Shown in pieces: positions 28,201-34,466 of a DNA stretch of 64,000 nucleotides (position 1 is the stretch's first letter; each line of letters opens with the position of its first letter). The notes beneath the pieces were generated by a model, which had not been told where the DNA came from, searched no databases, and was given only the letters and a program-made list of their open reading frames with translations. The DNA comes from JADJYF01 sp050186725. Its GTDB lineage: Bacteria; Pseudomonadota; Gammaproteobacteria; Ga0077536. Made by a program: the position numbers and the translations under genes. The stretch covers positions 71,930-135,929 of the forward strand of contig JBFWYG010000006.1 in NCBI GenBank assembly GCA_050186725.1. Reading direction: 5' to 3'.

Positions 28201-31200
28201 ACATCAACGGCGGCAATGGCAACGACATCGTCAACTTCGGCACGCCGAACGCCGATCCGCCCAACCTGAACACCGATAAGTCACGGCTGATTGGCCGCAT
28301 CGACCTCGGCGCCGGCGCTGGCGACCGGCTGGACATCAGCGGCTCGAATCTCTTTACCGCGGTCGCGGTGGACTCGGTGGTCTCGGCCAACGGCCGTTCG
28401 GGCACCATTACCGGCATCGAAGGCGATCCCGACCTGCTGAGCGACGGCTTCGCCGGCGTGGACGATCTGCGCGGCAATGGCAAGGGCGCCATCGTCGGCG
28501 CCAACGCCGCGACCTTCTGGCGCGTCACCGGCACCAACCGCGGCGAGTTCTCGACCAGCAGCGGCGACATCGGCGCGCCGGGCGCGGCGGCCGGCGCCAA
28601 CGGCGCCTCGACCTTCATCAACTTCGCGATCCGCGGCGGCACGGCGGCCGACACCTACATCTTCGACAGCGCCGGCTTCATCGAGATCGGCATCACCGAC
28701 ACCGGCGGCGCGAACGTGCTGGTCGGCAGCGCGGGCGCCGACACCTTCACCCTGACCGGCGCGCGCACCGTGGACTTCAACGTCAACGGCAGCGGCAACA
28801 CCACCACCGTCGAAGCGCTGGCCGGCTCGCTGGACATCGATGGCTCGGTGACGACCCTGCGCTTCCCGGGGGACACCGGCAACGACAGCTTCGTATTCAG
28901 CGGCAACACCAACTGGCGCGGCGCGCTCAATGGCGGCGGTGGCGTCGACACGCTCGATCTCACGGCGCGCACCCAGGCGGCCACCGCCACTGTCAGCGGC
29001 ATCAACGCCCAGGGCCTGGTGTCGACCAACGCCGATTTCGCCGGCGAGTTCCGCAACATCGAAGTGCTGAACAGCGGCGCGGGCGATGACGTCATCACGC
29101 TGGCCGTCGACCCGACCGGTAACGCCACCAGCATCGACACCGGCGCCGGCATCGACGAGATCCGCTCCACCGTCGACGCCACCTGGGTCGTGACCGGCGA
29201 CGGCGTCGGCGTGATCCGCGCAGGCAATGGGCCGGGGGCGGCCAACCAGGTGCAGTTCAGCGGCCTCGAGAACCTGACTTCGACCGGTGACGCCACGCTC
29301 ACCTTGCCGAGCAGCGCGGGCGCGGCCGCCTCGCTCGCCGGCGCGTTCACCGCGGATCGCGTGACGCTGACACCAGGCGCGGTCTTCACCGGCGATCTTG
29401 GCCTGCGCATCGACGCGCCCGTCACCAGCAACGGTTCGCTGACGCTCAACCTGGGCAACGGCAACCTGGAGATGCGTGACAGCCTGACGGTGAACGGCAA
29501 CTTCCGCATGGTCGGTCCCTTTGGTGATTTCCAGGCGGTCAACACCACCGGCAGCCAGACCTACGTCGGCGAGGCGCAACTGAACGGCAACCTGAACGCC
29601 GGTGGCGACTTGAGCTTCAGCACCTTCCTGACCATCGTCGGCAATGTCGCGCTGAATTCGGCCACCAACGTGTTCGACTTCAACGGCGAGGTGCAGGGCA
29701 ATACCGACGCGGTGCTGTCCATCGTGCCGACCGCCAACACCGACATGTTCATCGATCTCGAGGACGGCCCGGGCCACATCGCCGCGGACCGCTTCGACAC
29801 CTTCCGCGGCACGCTCGTGATCGGCGGCCTGTTCGAGGCGACACCGGACCGCGATCTGCTGGCCGGCACACTGCGCTCCGCGCCGGCCGACTACATCACT
29901 GTCAGCAGTTCGCTCGTCACGGGCGGAGATCTCATGCTGGTCGGCAGCACCGTGGACTTCAGCCAGGGCGTCGGCCTCGAGATCGGCAGCACCGCCACCA
30001 CCGGCGGCGACGTGGCGATCCTCGCGCTCGGCGACGCGATCCAGGTCGGCAACAACGGCGTGACGGGCGGCGTGGCGCTCGGCAACATCACCGGCACGCC
30101 TGGCAGCACCACCATGCGCTTCCTCGGCAACCGCGTGATGCTCGCCGCGCGCGGCGAGATCCAGAACTCGACCAACATGATCATGGCCCTCGCCGGCGGC
30201 GAGGTGCTGGTCGCGCAGAGCTCGCAGGCGGTCCAGCAACAGGTCAACTTCAACGTGCAGTCGAACGCGACGCCGTCGACCGAGAACGTCACGGACACCG
30301 CGCTCGTGGTCTCGCTCGGCCAGATCCCCGGCGCGCAGATCACTTCGCCGACCGGGCTGTTCCAGAACGCCCGGGTGTTCTTCCCCAACCCGGCGGCGAT
30401 CATCACCATCCTGCAGGCCGTGGCCTTCGTCGATTCGTCGCTGTTCGAGGAAGACCTCTCGCTGTTCGGCGTGATCGGCGACGGCATCGCCAAGTCGCTG
30501 GACCAGTGCGAGGACGCCGAGGGCTGCGCGCCCAGCGTCACCGCCGAGCAGCTCGCCGAGCTGATCGGCGGCATCGACGCGCGCATCGCCACGCTCGAGA
30601 AGGAGCTGGCGTCGGGCGATATCGACCGCGCCAAGGGCGAGACCCTGCTGGCGCGCTACCGCGCCGAGCGCAAGAACTACACCGACTACCAGGCGCAGCT
30701 CGAGGCCTACCTCGCGCGGCAGGCCGAGGAGCAGAGCGGCGGCGACGAGTTCGATGACGTGTTCGAGGCGGAGGAGACCCCGGACGGCGCGCCGGCCGCG
30801 CCTGCCGAGGAGGGCGCCGCGCCCGACGCCGAGGAGGCGCCTTCGCTGGAGGAGAACAGTGAGGACTTGTTCGCCCCGCTCGAGGACAGCCCGGCGCCCG
30901 AGGCGGCCCCGGCCGCGCCGGCGGCGCCGCCGGATGTGGACGAAGGCTTCGAGATGCTGGAAGACGCGGCGCCGGCCGCGGCGCCCAGCGCGCCCGCCGC
31001 CCCCGCGGTCCCGGCCGCGCCGGCCAGCGACGACGGCGGCGACGACTTCGAGGAACTCGAGGAACTGCCCGACGCAACCCTGCTGAACGACACGCTCACC
31101 CCGGGCACCGTCAACCAGCTGGCCGGCATGCTGCGCCTCGACGCGCGCGGCGCGGTCACCTGGGAAGGCGATGTGCTGCTACCCACCCTGCATCGCCGTT

Positions 31201-31205
31201 ACTGA
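19221..31205 (+). CDS. Giant filamentous-haemagglutinin-type exoprotein/adhesin (TpsA)
   Basis: A 3994-residue secreted protein. A long signal peptide (1-40, cleavage after ALA) precedes a haemagglutinin secretion domain (about 41-300) with VILLNPNGVFF; NPNG at 123-126 is a variant of the NPNL motif. GTLLLDPTTLTII near 490 and an autotransporter-associated strand repeat near 675 (SYTGDTDITAGTLRLGDA) follow. Residues about 1050-2960 are repeats built on 'N-L-T-G-T-x-G-x-D-x-F-x-F-x-x-G'. A beta-rich region, a coiled coil (about 3774-3840), an acidic Pro/Ala tail and a TLHRRY end complete it. The only cysteines I see are C3763 and C3769. It should be exported by the adjacent pore and displayed or released outside the cell. 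Confidence 0.95.
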   Translation: MSTQDSRPVTAAAFTRFSLKPIARSVQLALLAGVAAPALAAPTGGQVRAGSADISTPARGMTVINQRSQRAAIDWRSFDVARNETVRFNQPNAKASALNRIFDQKPSEIFGQIKSNGEVILLNPNGVFFKPGAEVRVGSLIAAAMNVGIDDFMRGRYRLEAQAGSDGRVLNQGRIEAAPGGDVALLGRTVANEGVIVATAGRVSLLAGEKTTVDFDGDGLLRFSVDEVVVENARKLADQVTNTGEIRADGGQILITARAAEGVFKHAINNGGLIQAGRIDKQGGKVRLTGLGPGASVLNTGTLDASAADIDSRGGRVVVAADTIEQRGRVRADAAGDRGGSVKLVGKSRVMLGEGSEVSVTSAAAKGGTVKAAGEQLELNFDAEVDASGARGGGQVLLGGGARGEASSVPNATTTFVGGAARIAADATVSGDGGEVVVWADGSTWFYGQISAKGGPAGGDGGFVEVSGRQNLLYRGQVDATAPQGAKGTLLLDPTTLTIIDAATGGEEDAELPDILEADDAPGGANTVSWGEIVAQGAAADIVLEATNDITINDVTGAAGGAITANDLVTLPLDNGSLTLRSVSGDIVFNDVNDVIRTEGGAIAIQAGGSVTLGGFDTTGVGGAESGDLSISTGAGGSLGGVIDLGSGTLTVAVTAGTLTQGATADIVGDADVIKSGSGVLVLAAVGNSYTGDTDITAGTLRLGDADVLPNTTDVTIDTLATFDLNDFSEAVASVSGNASATLDMGSASLIASGNLDLRGTNILIAGGAGDTALTAGGTLQLDDITKTNTGDLTLTATGGIELGDDVSVQAGALVLASSFTASGDLTASTNITFQGNGTFDGATQTVTATAGNITDAAGQVQSKTSAGNLVLNAGGDIGVSAANRLGVAVTGGGVLRVNAANVFAESASTLTVDALTTSGAGANSVNIATTGTAALSLTGSNSANLANDSITLSAAGDLTISTSNALAGATVALTAGTGVATATLDLNAVVSGTTSVSLTGAAAASTLDLAGLSGALTITASGDGTGNITGGLTASYSGIDALVGGTGVDTLVGFTNYSITGSNSGTATTPGTMAWSGIENLTGTAGDNVFTLNGGSLSGVIDGLGETTADKIAGYTTYVVNAANGGTATAAAVTTNWQGIEDLDGSAGADSFTLAAGGSLRRLDALGDDDTVTLTGAASVTTMVLGSGNDTLDLSGFALTTGVDGGTGTNTIQGATAFTINAVDGGSTGSTNFSLFQNVSGTTGADTFTISAGGRLTGTLDGLGDNDLLQGSAAYTLSGANSGTFGATPTNWQNIESLTGTTGSDTFVVAGGSVSGTVDGAGGSDTLRSDTLYMITGANIGSSSAVTAWQSIENLEGTTGADTFTFNAGGSITGTASGLAGDDVFNLAGAVGGSMLGGDGADTFTLTAATTTALNGGNDGDSFNLAGFTLTGAINGNTGVTTGSESDTITGATTYVGTGAGSGTSTQISGGWSNIENLTGTSGVDSFTFNSGGSISGTVSGLGGNDTFSLAGVVNGTMSGGDGADTFTLTANSTSTLAGGNDADTFALGNFTLTGSINGGTGASTGSDSDTVSGAPNYTITGANSGTSTRVTLGWSEVENLTGSSASDTFTFTTGTLSGTIDGLGDAFALSGGEVSNRGDDIIGNTAYTIDGAGQGTAGSATPTSFVNIESLTGSLGADTFTFQANGALTGNASGSVGADAFVVDGDSSAHALEGNSGNDTFTFQTGSTTFTGDVYGETEGVSGNFADLNTFVFKNRARLIGDLNGGTETGAGSENDVLDFSQSAILNTINVVTSTGNVTEFSLNLEGESVKIISGTITDTLQPTPPAGIFTSGFVNAFWYITGVNTGFVSDSLANLETLVAGGVESFTSVDAISGGTGNDVFIFLSGGRMTATVSGGGGSDSLVGSIGIDAFTVTGSTSVTVNIDVSGANLATAFSGIANIDGSAGLGGGGAADARFGDVGNDTITVTGQTWAGQIKGGGGTDTLVGATQYTVNAANAGTSTAITGGWSEVEILTGTSGVDSFTFAAGGALTGIASGLGGADVFTLTGAASAATLSGGDDADSFDLGGFALTGAIDGGNGGTDTDTVSNATNFTLTGADSGTSTQVSGGFTEVENLTGTTGADSFVFNAGSSLSGTASGGAGADSFVLAGNASALSLTGGSEADSFDLGGFTLTGAIAGGTESDTLLGSDTYVVTASNTGTSPDVSLGWSAVENLTGTAGADSFTFNAGSQLGGTADGLAGVDVFTLAGTASVTLIQGGDDGDTFDLGGFTLTGVVNGGSGGTDDDLVTGADNFTVTGADTGTSGRVSGGFSEIENLTGTSGSDSFTFNAGSALTGDARGASGTDTFTLAGNASAGRLIGGAGSDTFNLAGFTLTGQVDGTAGDSDVLTGANNYVVTGTDSGTSTQVSGGFSNVENLTGTAGVDSFSFDAGAALTGTASGLAGADTFTLNGSASSASLSGGSESDSFVLNGFTLTGAIDGGANTDTLSGADNYTLTLANGGTSTLVSGGFSNVENLTGTAGDDTFDVGTGSITGTLDGLGGDDLLTGSTSYTVTGSDTGAATGVTLWQNIENLTGTNGNDSFTFNAGSALSGDARGASGTDTFTLAGNASAGQLIGGAGSDTFNLAGFTLTGQVDGTAGDSDVLTGANNYVVTGTDSGTSTQVSGGFSNVENLTGTAGVDSFTFTAGGQLTGTADGLGNADSFVLGGNASAGLLQGGAGDDSVDLGGFTLTGAVDGGANNDTLTGADNYTLTGANAGTSSRASGGFSNVENLTGTGGADTFTFQGGSSLTGTAAGGGGADSFVLTGNASAGSLTGNGGDDTFDLGGATLTGSIDGGSAGSDVLRGSDNYILTGVNSGTSSDVSGAFTDIENLTGTAGNDTFTVNGGTLSGTVNGLGGAGDRIVGDTSYVINGPNSGFSGALTAFVNIKSLSGTGGADTFNFQGGSLAGAADGLGGADTFNITASGGAATMQLNGGDNDDVFNFANDAVLTGDINGGNGNDIVNFGTPNADPPNLNTDKSRLIGRIDLGAGAGDRLDISGSNLFTAVAVDSVVSANGRSGTITGIEGDPDLLSDGFAGVDDLRGNGKGAIVGANAATFWRVTGTNRGEFSTSSGDIGAPGAAAGANGASTFINFAIRGGTAADTYIFDSAGFIEIGITDTGGANVLVGSAGADTFTLTGARTVDFNVNGSGNTTTVEALAGSLDIDGSVTTLRFPGDTGNDSFVFSGNTNWRGALNGGGGVDTLDLTARTQAATATVSGINAQGLVSTNADFAGEFRNIEVLNSGAGDDVITLAVDPTGNATSIDTGAGIDEIRSTVDATWVVTGDGVGVIRAGNGPGAANQVQFSGLENLTSTGDATLTLPSSAGAAASLAGAFTADRVTLTPGAVFTGDLGLRIDAPVTSNGSLTLNLGNGNLEMRDSLTVNGNFRMVGPFGDFQAVNTTGSQTYVGEAQLNGNLNAGGDLSFSTFLTIVGNVALNSATNVFDFNGEVQGNTDAVLSIVPTANTDMFIDLEDGPGHIAADRFDTFRGTLVIGGLFEATPDRDLLAGTLRSAPADYITVSSSLVTGGDLMLVGSTVDFSQGVGLEIGSTATTGGDVAILALGDAIQVGNNGVTGGVALGNITGTPGSTTMRFLGNRVMLAARGEIQNSTNMIMALAGGEVLVAQSSQAVQQQVNFNVQSNATPSTENVTDTALVVSLGQIPGAQITSPTGLFQNARVFFPNPAAIITILQAVAFVDSSLFEEDLSLFGVIGDGIAKSLDQCEDAEGCAPSVTAEQLAELIGGIDARIATLEKELASGDIDRAKGETLLARYRAERKNYTDYQAQLEAYLARQAEEQSGGDEFDDVFEAEETPDGAPAAPAEEGAAPDAEEAPSLEENSEDLFAPLEDSPAPEAAPAAPAAPPDVDEGFEMLEDAAPAAAPSAPAAPAVPAAPASDDGGDDFEELEELPDATLLNDTLTPGTVNQLAGMLRLDARGAVTWEGDVLLPTLHRRY
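22380..28110 (+). repeat. Internal coding repeats of the exoprotein, about 19 copies in two lengths
   Basis: The landmark 'E-N-L-T-G-T-x-G-x-D-x-F' recurs near 22458, 22645, 22930, 23108, 23279, 23650, 24017, 24230, 25258, 25564, 25861, 26167, 26467, 26764, 26935, 27235, 27532, 27832 and 28006. Long units are about 297-306 bases (about 99-102 residues). Short units are about 171-187 bases and lack the block ending GGFTLTG. Many units contain G-G-x-G-x-D-like turns, suggesting a stacked beta-roll. Confidence 0.9.
26232..27273 (+). repeat. Near-identical 274-base duplication inside the exoprotein gene
   Basis: 26232-26505 and 27000-27273 match at 272 of 274 positions by eye, offset by 768 bases. 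The two differences are CGG/CAG (Arg to Gln) and a silent CAG/CAA. Neighbouring repeats differ far more, so this pair is a recent duplication or gene-conversion product. Confidence 0.9.
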
Positions 31206-31208
31206 GTC

Positions 31209-31958
31209 ATGAACGCACAAGCACTGCCGCTCCTGTACCGCAACGTCACGCCGCTCAGCCGCGAGCGCCACGGCGACTGGTTCATCGATCCCGACCAGGG
31301 CTACGCCTTCGCCGCCGGCACCAACTCGGTGTTCCTGACGGTGAGCGAGTTCGCGATCGCGGCGCGCGAGTTCGCCATCGTGTTCGCGCGCGACACGGTC
31401 GGCACCGCGGTGCCCGCGGTGCTGCTGGGGCTCGCCAACGACAGCAACCTGATGATTGGCGAGGACGGCGCCTGGCGCGGGCAGTACGTGCCGGCCTACC
31501 TGCGGCGCTACCCGTTCATCCTGGCCGGGCAGGGCGAGACCAGCGAGCAGTACACGGTGTGCGTCGACGAGTCCTACAGCGGCTTCAACACCGCCGCCGA
31601 GGGCGAGCGCCTGCTCGCCGAGGACGGCGCCCAGGGCCCCCACCTCGCGGCCCGCCTGGAGTTCCTGAAGGACTACCTGAACGCCTCGCAGCTGACCGCC
31701 AAATTTTGTGAAGCGCTGACCGCGGCCGACCTGCTGGATTCCACCCAGGCGAATATTTCCCTAAACTCGGGGGGACAGTTCCAACTCGGCGGCTTCTATT
31801 GCGTGACGCGCGAGCGCCTGCTGAAGATGCCGCCGGACCGGCTGAAGTTCTTCCTCGAACAGGGTTACCTGGATCTCATCTACCTGCACATGCACTCGCT
31901 GGCGAACATGGACAAGCTGATGCGCCTGGTGGACAAGCCGGCGGCGGCCCAGGGCTGA
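31209..31958 (+). CDS. SapC-family protein
   Basis: A 249-residue protein with the SapC layout: N-terminal MNAQALPLLYRNVTPLSRERHGD, central FAIAAREFAIVFARD and PAVLLGLANDSNLMI, then YVPAYLRRYPFIL and a C-terminal half with FLKDYLNASQLTAKFCEAL. The family is named for a Campylobacter S-layer locus but its biochemical function is not firmly known. No signal peptide is seen. The ATG is 3 bases after the exoprotein stop, so it is almost certainly co-transcribed and may act in surface attachment or maturation of the exoprotein. Confidence 0.9.
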   Translation: MNAQALPLLYRNVTPLSRERHGDWFIDPDQGYAFAAGTNSVFLTVSEFAIAAREFAIVFARDTVGTAVPAVLLGLANDSNLMIGEDGAWRGQYVPAYLRRYPFILAGQGETSEQYTVCVDESYSGFNTAAEGERLLAEDGAQGPHLAARLEFLKDYLNASQLTAKFCEALTAADLLDSTQANISLNSGGQFQLGGFYCVTRERLLKMPPDRLKFFLEQGYLDLIYLHMHSLANMDKLMRLVDKPAAAQG

Positions 31959-31968
31959 GCGACGCACC

Positions 31969-32226
31969 ATGCGGCTGGCCGGGGTCAACGCCACCACACG
32001 CATCGGCGCCGCGCTGGACGCGAGCTACGGGCGTCACGGCGGGCGCGATGCGCGCGCCGCGCGGCCGGCCGAGGGCGCGACGGCCCACGTACGCACCCCG
32101 GAGTTCGCCGCGCGGCCCTCGAGTTCGTCCAGTTCCCCGGCCGCGCTGCTCGGCGCGATGATCGACCGCATGGGCGGCGCCGCCGCCTCCCGACCCAAGG
32201 GCAGCTACGTCAACCTGCGCGTCTGA
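31969..32226 (+). CDS. Small hypothetical protein at the end of the exoprotein operon
   Basis: An 85-residue frame beginning MRLAGVNATTRIGAALD, with a Ser-rich middle (about 50-57) and ending GGAAASRPKGSYVNLRV. It starts 11 bases after the SapC gene and ends before a palindromic terminator-like element. I do not recognise a family. The central part is low-complexity and Arg/Ala-rich, as chance frames in GC-rich DNA often are, but position and spacing favour a real gene. Confidence 0.5.
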   Translation: MRLAGVNATTRIGAALDASYGRHGGRDARAARPAEGATAHVRTPEFAARPSSSSSSPAALLGAMIDRMGGAAASRPKGSYVNLRV

Positions 32227-32273
32227 GGGCGACAGGCAGCAGAACGGTCAGCGCCTCCGTTTCGACACCAGCA

Positions 32274-32301
32274 GGGACAGACCCCGTGCGGGGTCTGTCC
32301 C
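32274..32301. terminator. GGGACAGACC-family palindrome, likely bidirectional terminator
   Basis: Perfect 12-base arms GGGACAGACCCC and GGGGTCTGTCCC with a GTGC loop, followed by TTC. It lies between the rightward 85-residue gene and the leftward Sel1 gene. Related elements are at 35126, 51277 and 54075. Confidence 0.7.
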
Positions 32302-32323
32302 TTCATGTACCACCCACTACACC

Positions 32324-32397
32324 GTCACCCCTGCGAAAGCAGGGGTCCATCGGCGGTCGGCGAAGCCCATGAGGTCCCGCTTGCGCGGGAATGACAG
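32324..32397. repeat. Composite inverted repeat resembling the 'GTCATTCCCGCG...' family
   Basis: GTCACCCCTGCGAAAGCAGG (from 32324, continuing GGTCCA) and GGTCCCGCTTGCGCGGGAAT (from 32373, continuing GACAG) face each other across about 22 bases. Each half has its own stem. The design matches a widespread proteobacterial repeat of dRS3-like type. It is noncoding. Confidence 0.7.
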
Positions 32398-32428
32398 AGC
32401 AGAACGGCCCGGCTCCACCGTCCTTCGC

Positions 32429-32932
32429 TTACTGTTGCACCGACGTCGACTTAGGCGTGATGCCGAATCGCCCGATCAGGTCGCGCGCCAGCTTGTCGGC
32501 CTGCACCCGTTCCTCGGCGGAGAGTTGGCCCTCGGTCTTGGCGAGCGCCTCGCCCGCCTTGCGGTTGCCGAGGTGGGCGGCGGTCGCGTACCAGCCGTAG
32601 GCGTATTCCAGGTCGCGCGGCACGCCGGCGCCGCGTTCATAGAGCGTGCCGAGGCGGAACTGGGCGTCGCCCACGCCCTTCTCGGCGGCCTTGCGGTACC
32701 ACTCGGCGGCGGCCTTGGCATCCTCGGCCACGCCCTGTCCGCGCTCGTACATGCGACCGAGGAAGTATTGCGAATAGGCGTGGTCGGAGTTCTCCGCCAG
32801 CGGCACGAAGATCTTCAGCGCGTCGTCGAACTTGCCCGCCATCAGGGCCACCACGCCGTCGTTGAAGTCGGCCCGGGCGTGCATGCTGACGAGCAGCAGC
32901 AGGCTCGCGAACAGGCGTCTCAATAGGTGCAT
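32429..32932 (-). CDS. Exported Sel1-repeat (SLR/TPR-like) protein
   Basis: A 167-residue protein starting MHLLRRLFASLLLLVSMHARA, a signal peptide probably cleaved near ARA-DF. It has an N-terminal helical pair and at least two Sel1 repeats (AYSQYFLGRMYERGQGVAEDAKAAAEWYRKAAE and AQFRLGTLYERGAGVPRD repeats, residues about 52-125). Such proteins are periplasmic scaffolds; no specific partner can be named. Its start is 131 bases from leuC on the opposite strand. The longer open frame upstream crosses the leuC start and is not believed. Confidence 0.85.
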   Translation of the reverse strand: MHLLRRLFASLLLLVSMHARADFNDGVVALMAGKFDDALKIFVPLAENSDHAYSQYFLGRMYERGQGVAEDAKAAAEWYRKAAEKGVGDAQFRLGTLYERGAGVPRDLEYAYGWYATAAHLGNRKAGEALAKTEGQLSAEERVQADKLARDLIGRFGITPKSTSVQQ

Positions 32933-33063
32933 GAATCTCTCCCCGCAAGGCCGCGGCGCGGCGCGCCGCATCTTACCGGACCCGGGCCGCGGCTGCCCAT
33001 GCGCGGCGCTGCGGCACGTGGCGCGATGGTAGACTAGCCGCCCTTCGCAAGCAGGGCGCTTCC

Positions 33064-34464
33064 ATGACCGGCAGAACACTCTACGACAAGCTCTGGCAAT
33101 CGCACGTCGTGCGCGCCTTCGACGACGGCACCGCGCTGGTCTACATCGACCGCCACATCGCCCACGAGGTCACCACGCCGCAGGCCTTCGAAGGCCTGGA
33201 GCTGGCCGCCCGTCAGCCGTGGCGCGTGACCGCGACCAAGGCGGTGTCGGATCACAACGTGCCGACGGTCGACGTCACCAACATCACCGACCCCATCGCG
33301 CGCGTGCAACTCGACACCCTGGCGGCCAACTGCCGCAAGTACGGCATCCTGCATCACGACATCGGCGACGTGCGCCAGGGCATCGTGCACGTCACCGGCC
33401 CCGAGCAGGGCTGGAGCCTGCCCGGCATGACCATCGTCTGCGGTGACTCGCACACCGCGACCAACGGCGCGCTGGCGACGCTCGCCTTCGGCATCGGCAC
33501 CTCCGAAGTCGAGCACGTGTTCGCCACCCAGTGCCTGATGCTGCGCAAGGCGAAGAACATGCGCGTCACGATCAACGGTGCGCTCGGCCGCGGCGTGACG
33601 CCGAAGGATCTCATCCTGCACATCATCGGCGCGATCGGTACCGCGGGCGCCACCGGCCACACCATCGAATACGCTGGGCCCGTGATCGAGGCGATGAGCA
33701 TGGAAGGGCGCATGACGGTGTGCAACATGTCGATCGAGGCTGGCGGCCGCGCGGGCCTGATCGCGTGTGACGACAAGACCCTCGAGTACGTGCGCGGCCG
33801 ACCCTTCGCGCCGGGCGGCGCGGAGTGGGAGCGCGCGGTGGCCCAATGGCGCGACCTGCATTCCGATCAGGACGCGAAGTTCGATACCGAGATCGTCATC
33901 GATGGCAGCGCCATCCAGCCGCAGGTGTCCTGGGGCACGTCCCCCGAGATGGTGGTGGCGGTCGGTGACGTGGTGCCGGACCCGGCGCGCGCGCGCGACG
34001 AGACCCAGCGTATCGGCATGCAGAACGCGCTCAAGTACATGGGGCTCGAGCCCGGTATGCCGATCACCTCCATCCCGGTGGACAAGGTCTTCATCGGCTC
34101 CTGCACCAACTCACGCATCGAGGACCTGCGCGCCGCCGCCGAGGTGGTGCGCGGTCGCAAGCGCGCGGCCAACGTGAAGGCGGCGCTGGTTGTGCCGGGC
34201 TCGGGCCTGGTCAAGGTCCAGGCCGAGCAGGAAGGGCTGGACAAGGTGTTCGTCGAGGCGGGCTTCGAGTGGCGCGAACCCGGCTGCTCGATGTGCTTGG
34301 GCATGAACGCCGATCAGCTCGAGCCCTACGAGCGCTGCGCGAGCACGTCCAACCGCAATTTCGAGGGTCGCCAGGGCCGCAATGGCCGCACCCACCTGGT
34401 CAGCCCCGAGATGGCCGCGGCCGCCGGCATCGCCGGGCATTTCGTCGACGTGAGGGAGTTCTGA
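33064..34464 (+). CDS. leuC: 3-isopropylmalate dehydratase large subunit
   Basis: A 466-residue aconitase-superfamily subunit that isomerises 2- to 3-isopropylmalate in leucine biosynthesis. Fe-S ligands are visible in VCGDSHT (GDSHTATNGA), FIGSCTNSRIEDL and CSMCLGMN. The start MTGRTLYDKLW is typical. leuD follows after 2 bases. A TAGACT at 33030-33035 could be the -10 box. Full length, no abnormality. Confidence 0.97.
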   Translation: MTGRTLYDKLWQSHVVRAFDDGTALVYIDRHIAHEVTTPQAFEGLELAARQPWRVTATKAVSDHNVPTVDVTNITDPIARVQLDTLAANCRKYGILHHDIGDVRQGIVHVTGPEQGWSLPGMTIVCGDSHTATNGALATLAFGIGTSEVEHVFATQCLMLRKAKNMRVTINGALGRGVTPKDLILHIIGAIGTAGATGHTIEYAGPVIEAMSMEGRMTVCNMSIEAGGRAGLIACDDKTLEYVRGRPFAPGGAEWERAVAQWRDLHSDQDAKFDTEIVIDGSAIQPQVSWGTSPEMVVAVGDVVPDPARARDETQRIGMQNALKYMGLEPGMPITSIPVDKVFIGSCTNSRIEDLRAAAEVVRGRKRAANVKAALVVPGSGLVKVQAEQEGLDKVFVEAGFEWREPGCSMCLGMNADQLEPYERCASTSNRNFEGRQGRNGRTHLVSPEMAAAAGIAGHFVDVREF

Positions 34465-34466
34465 AC

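Noticed and set aside
19221..31205. Type I secretion/RTX toxin interpretation of the giant protein
   Set aside because: G-G-x-G-x-D-like turns are present, but there is a cleavable N-terminal signal, a haemagglutinin secretion domain and an adjacent TpsB pore, and no HlyB/HlyD/TolC genes.
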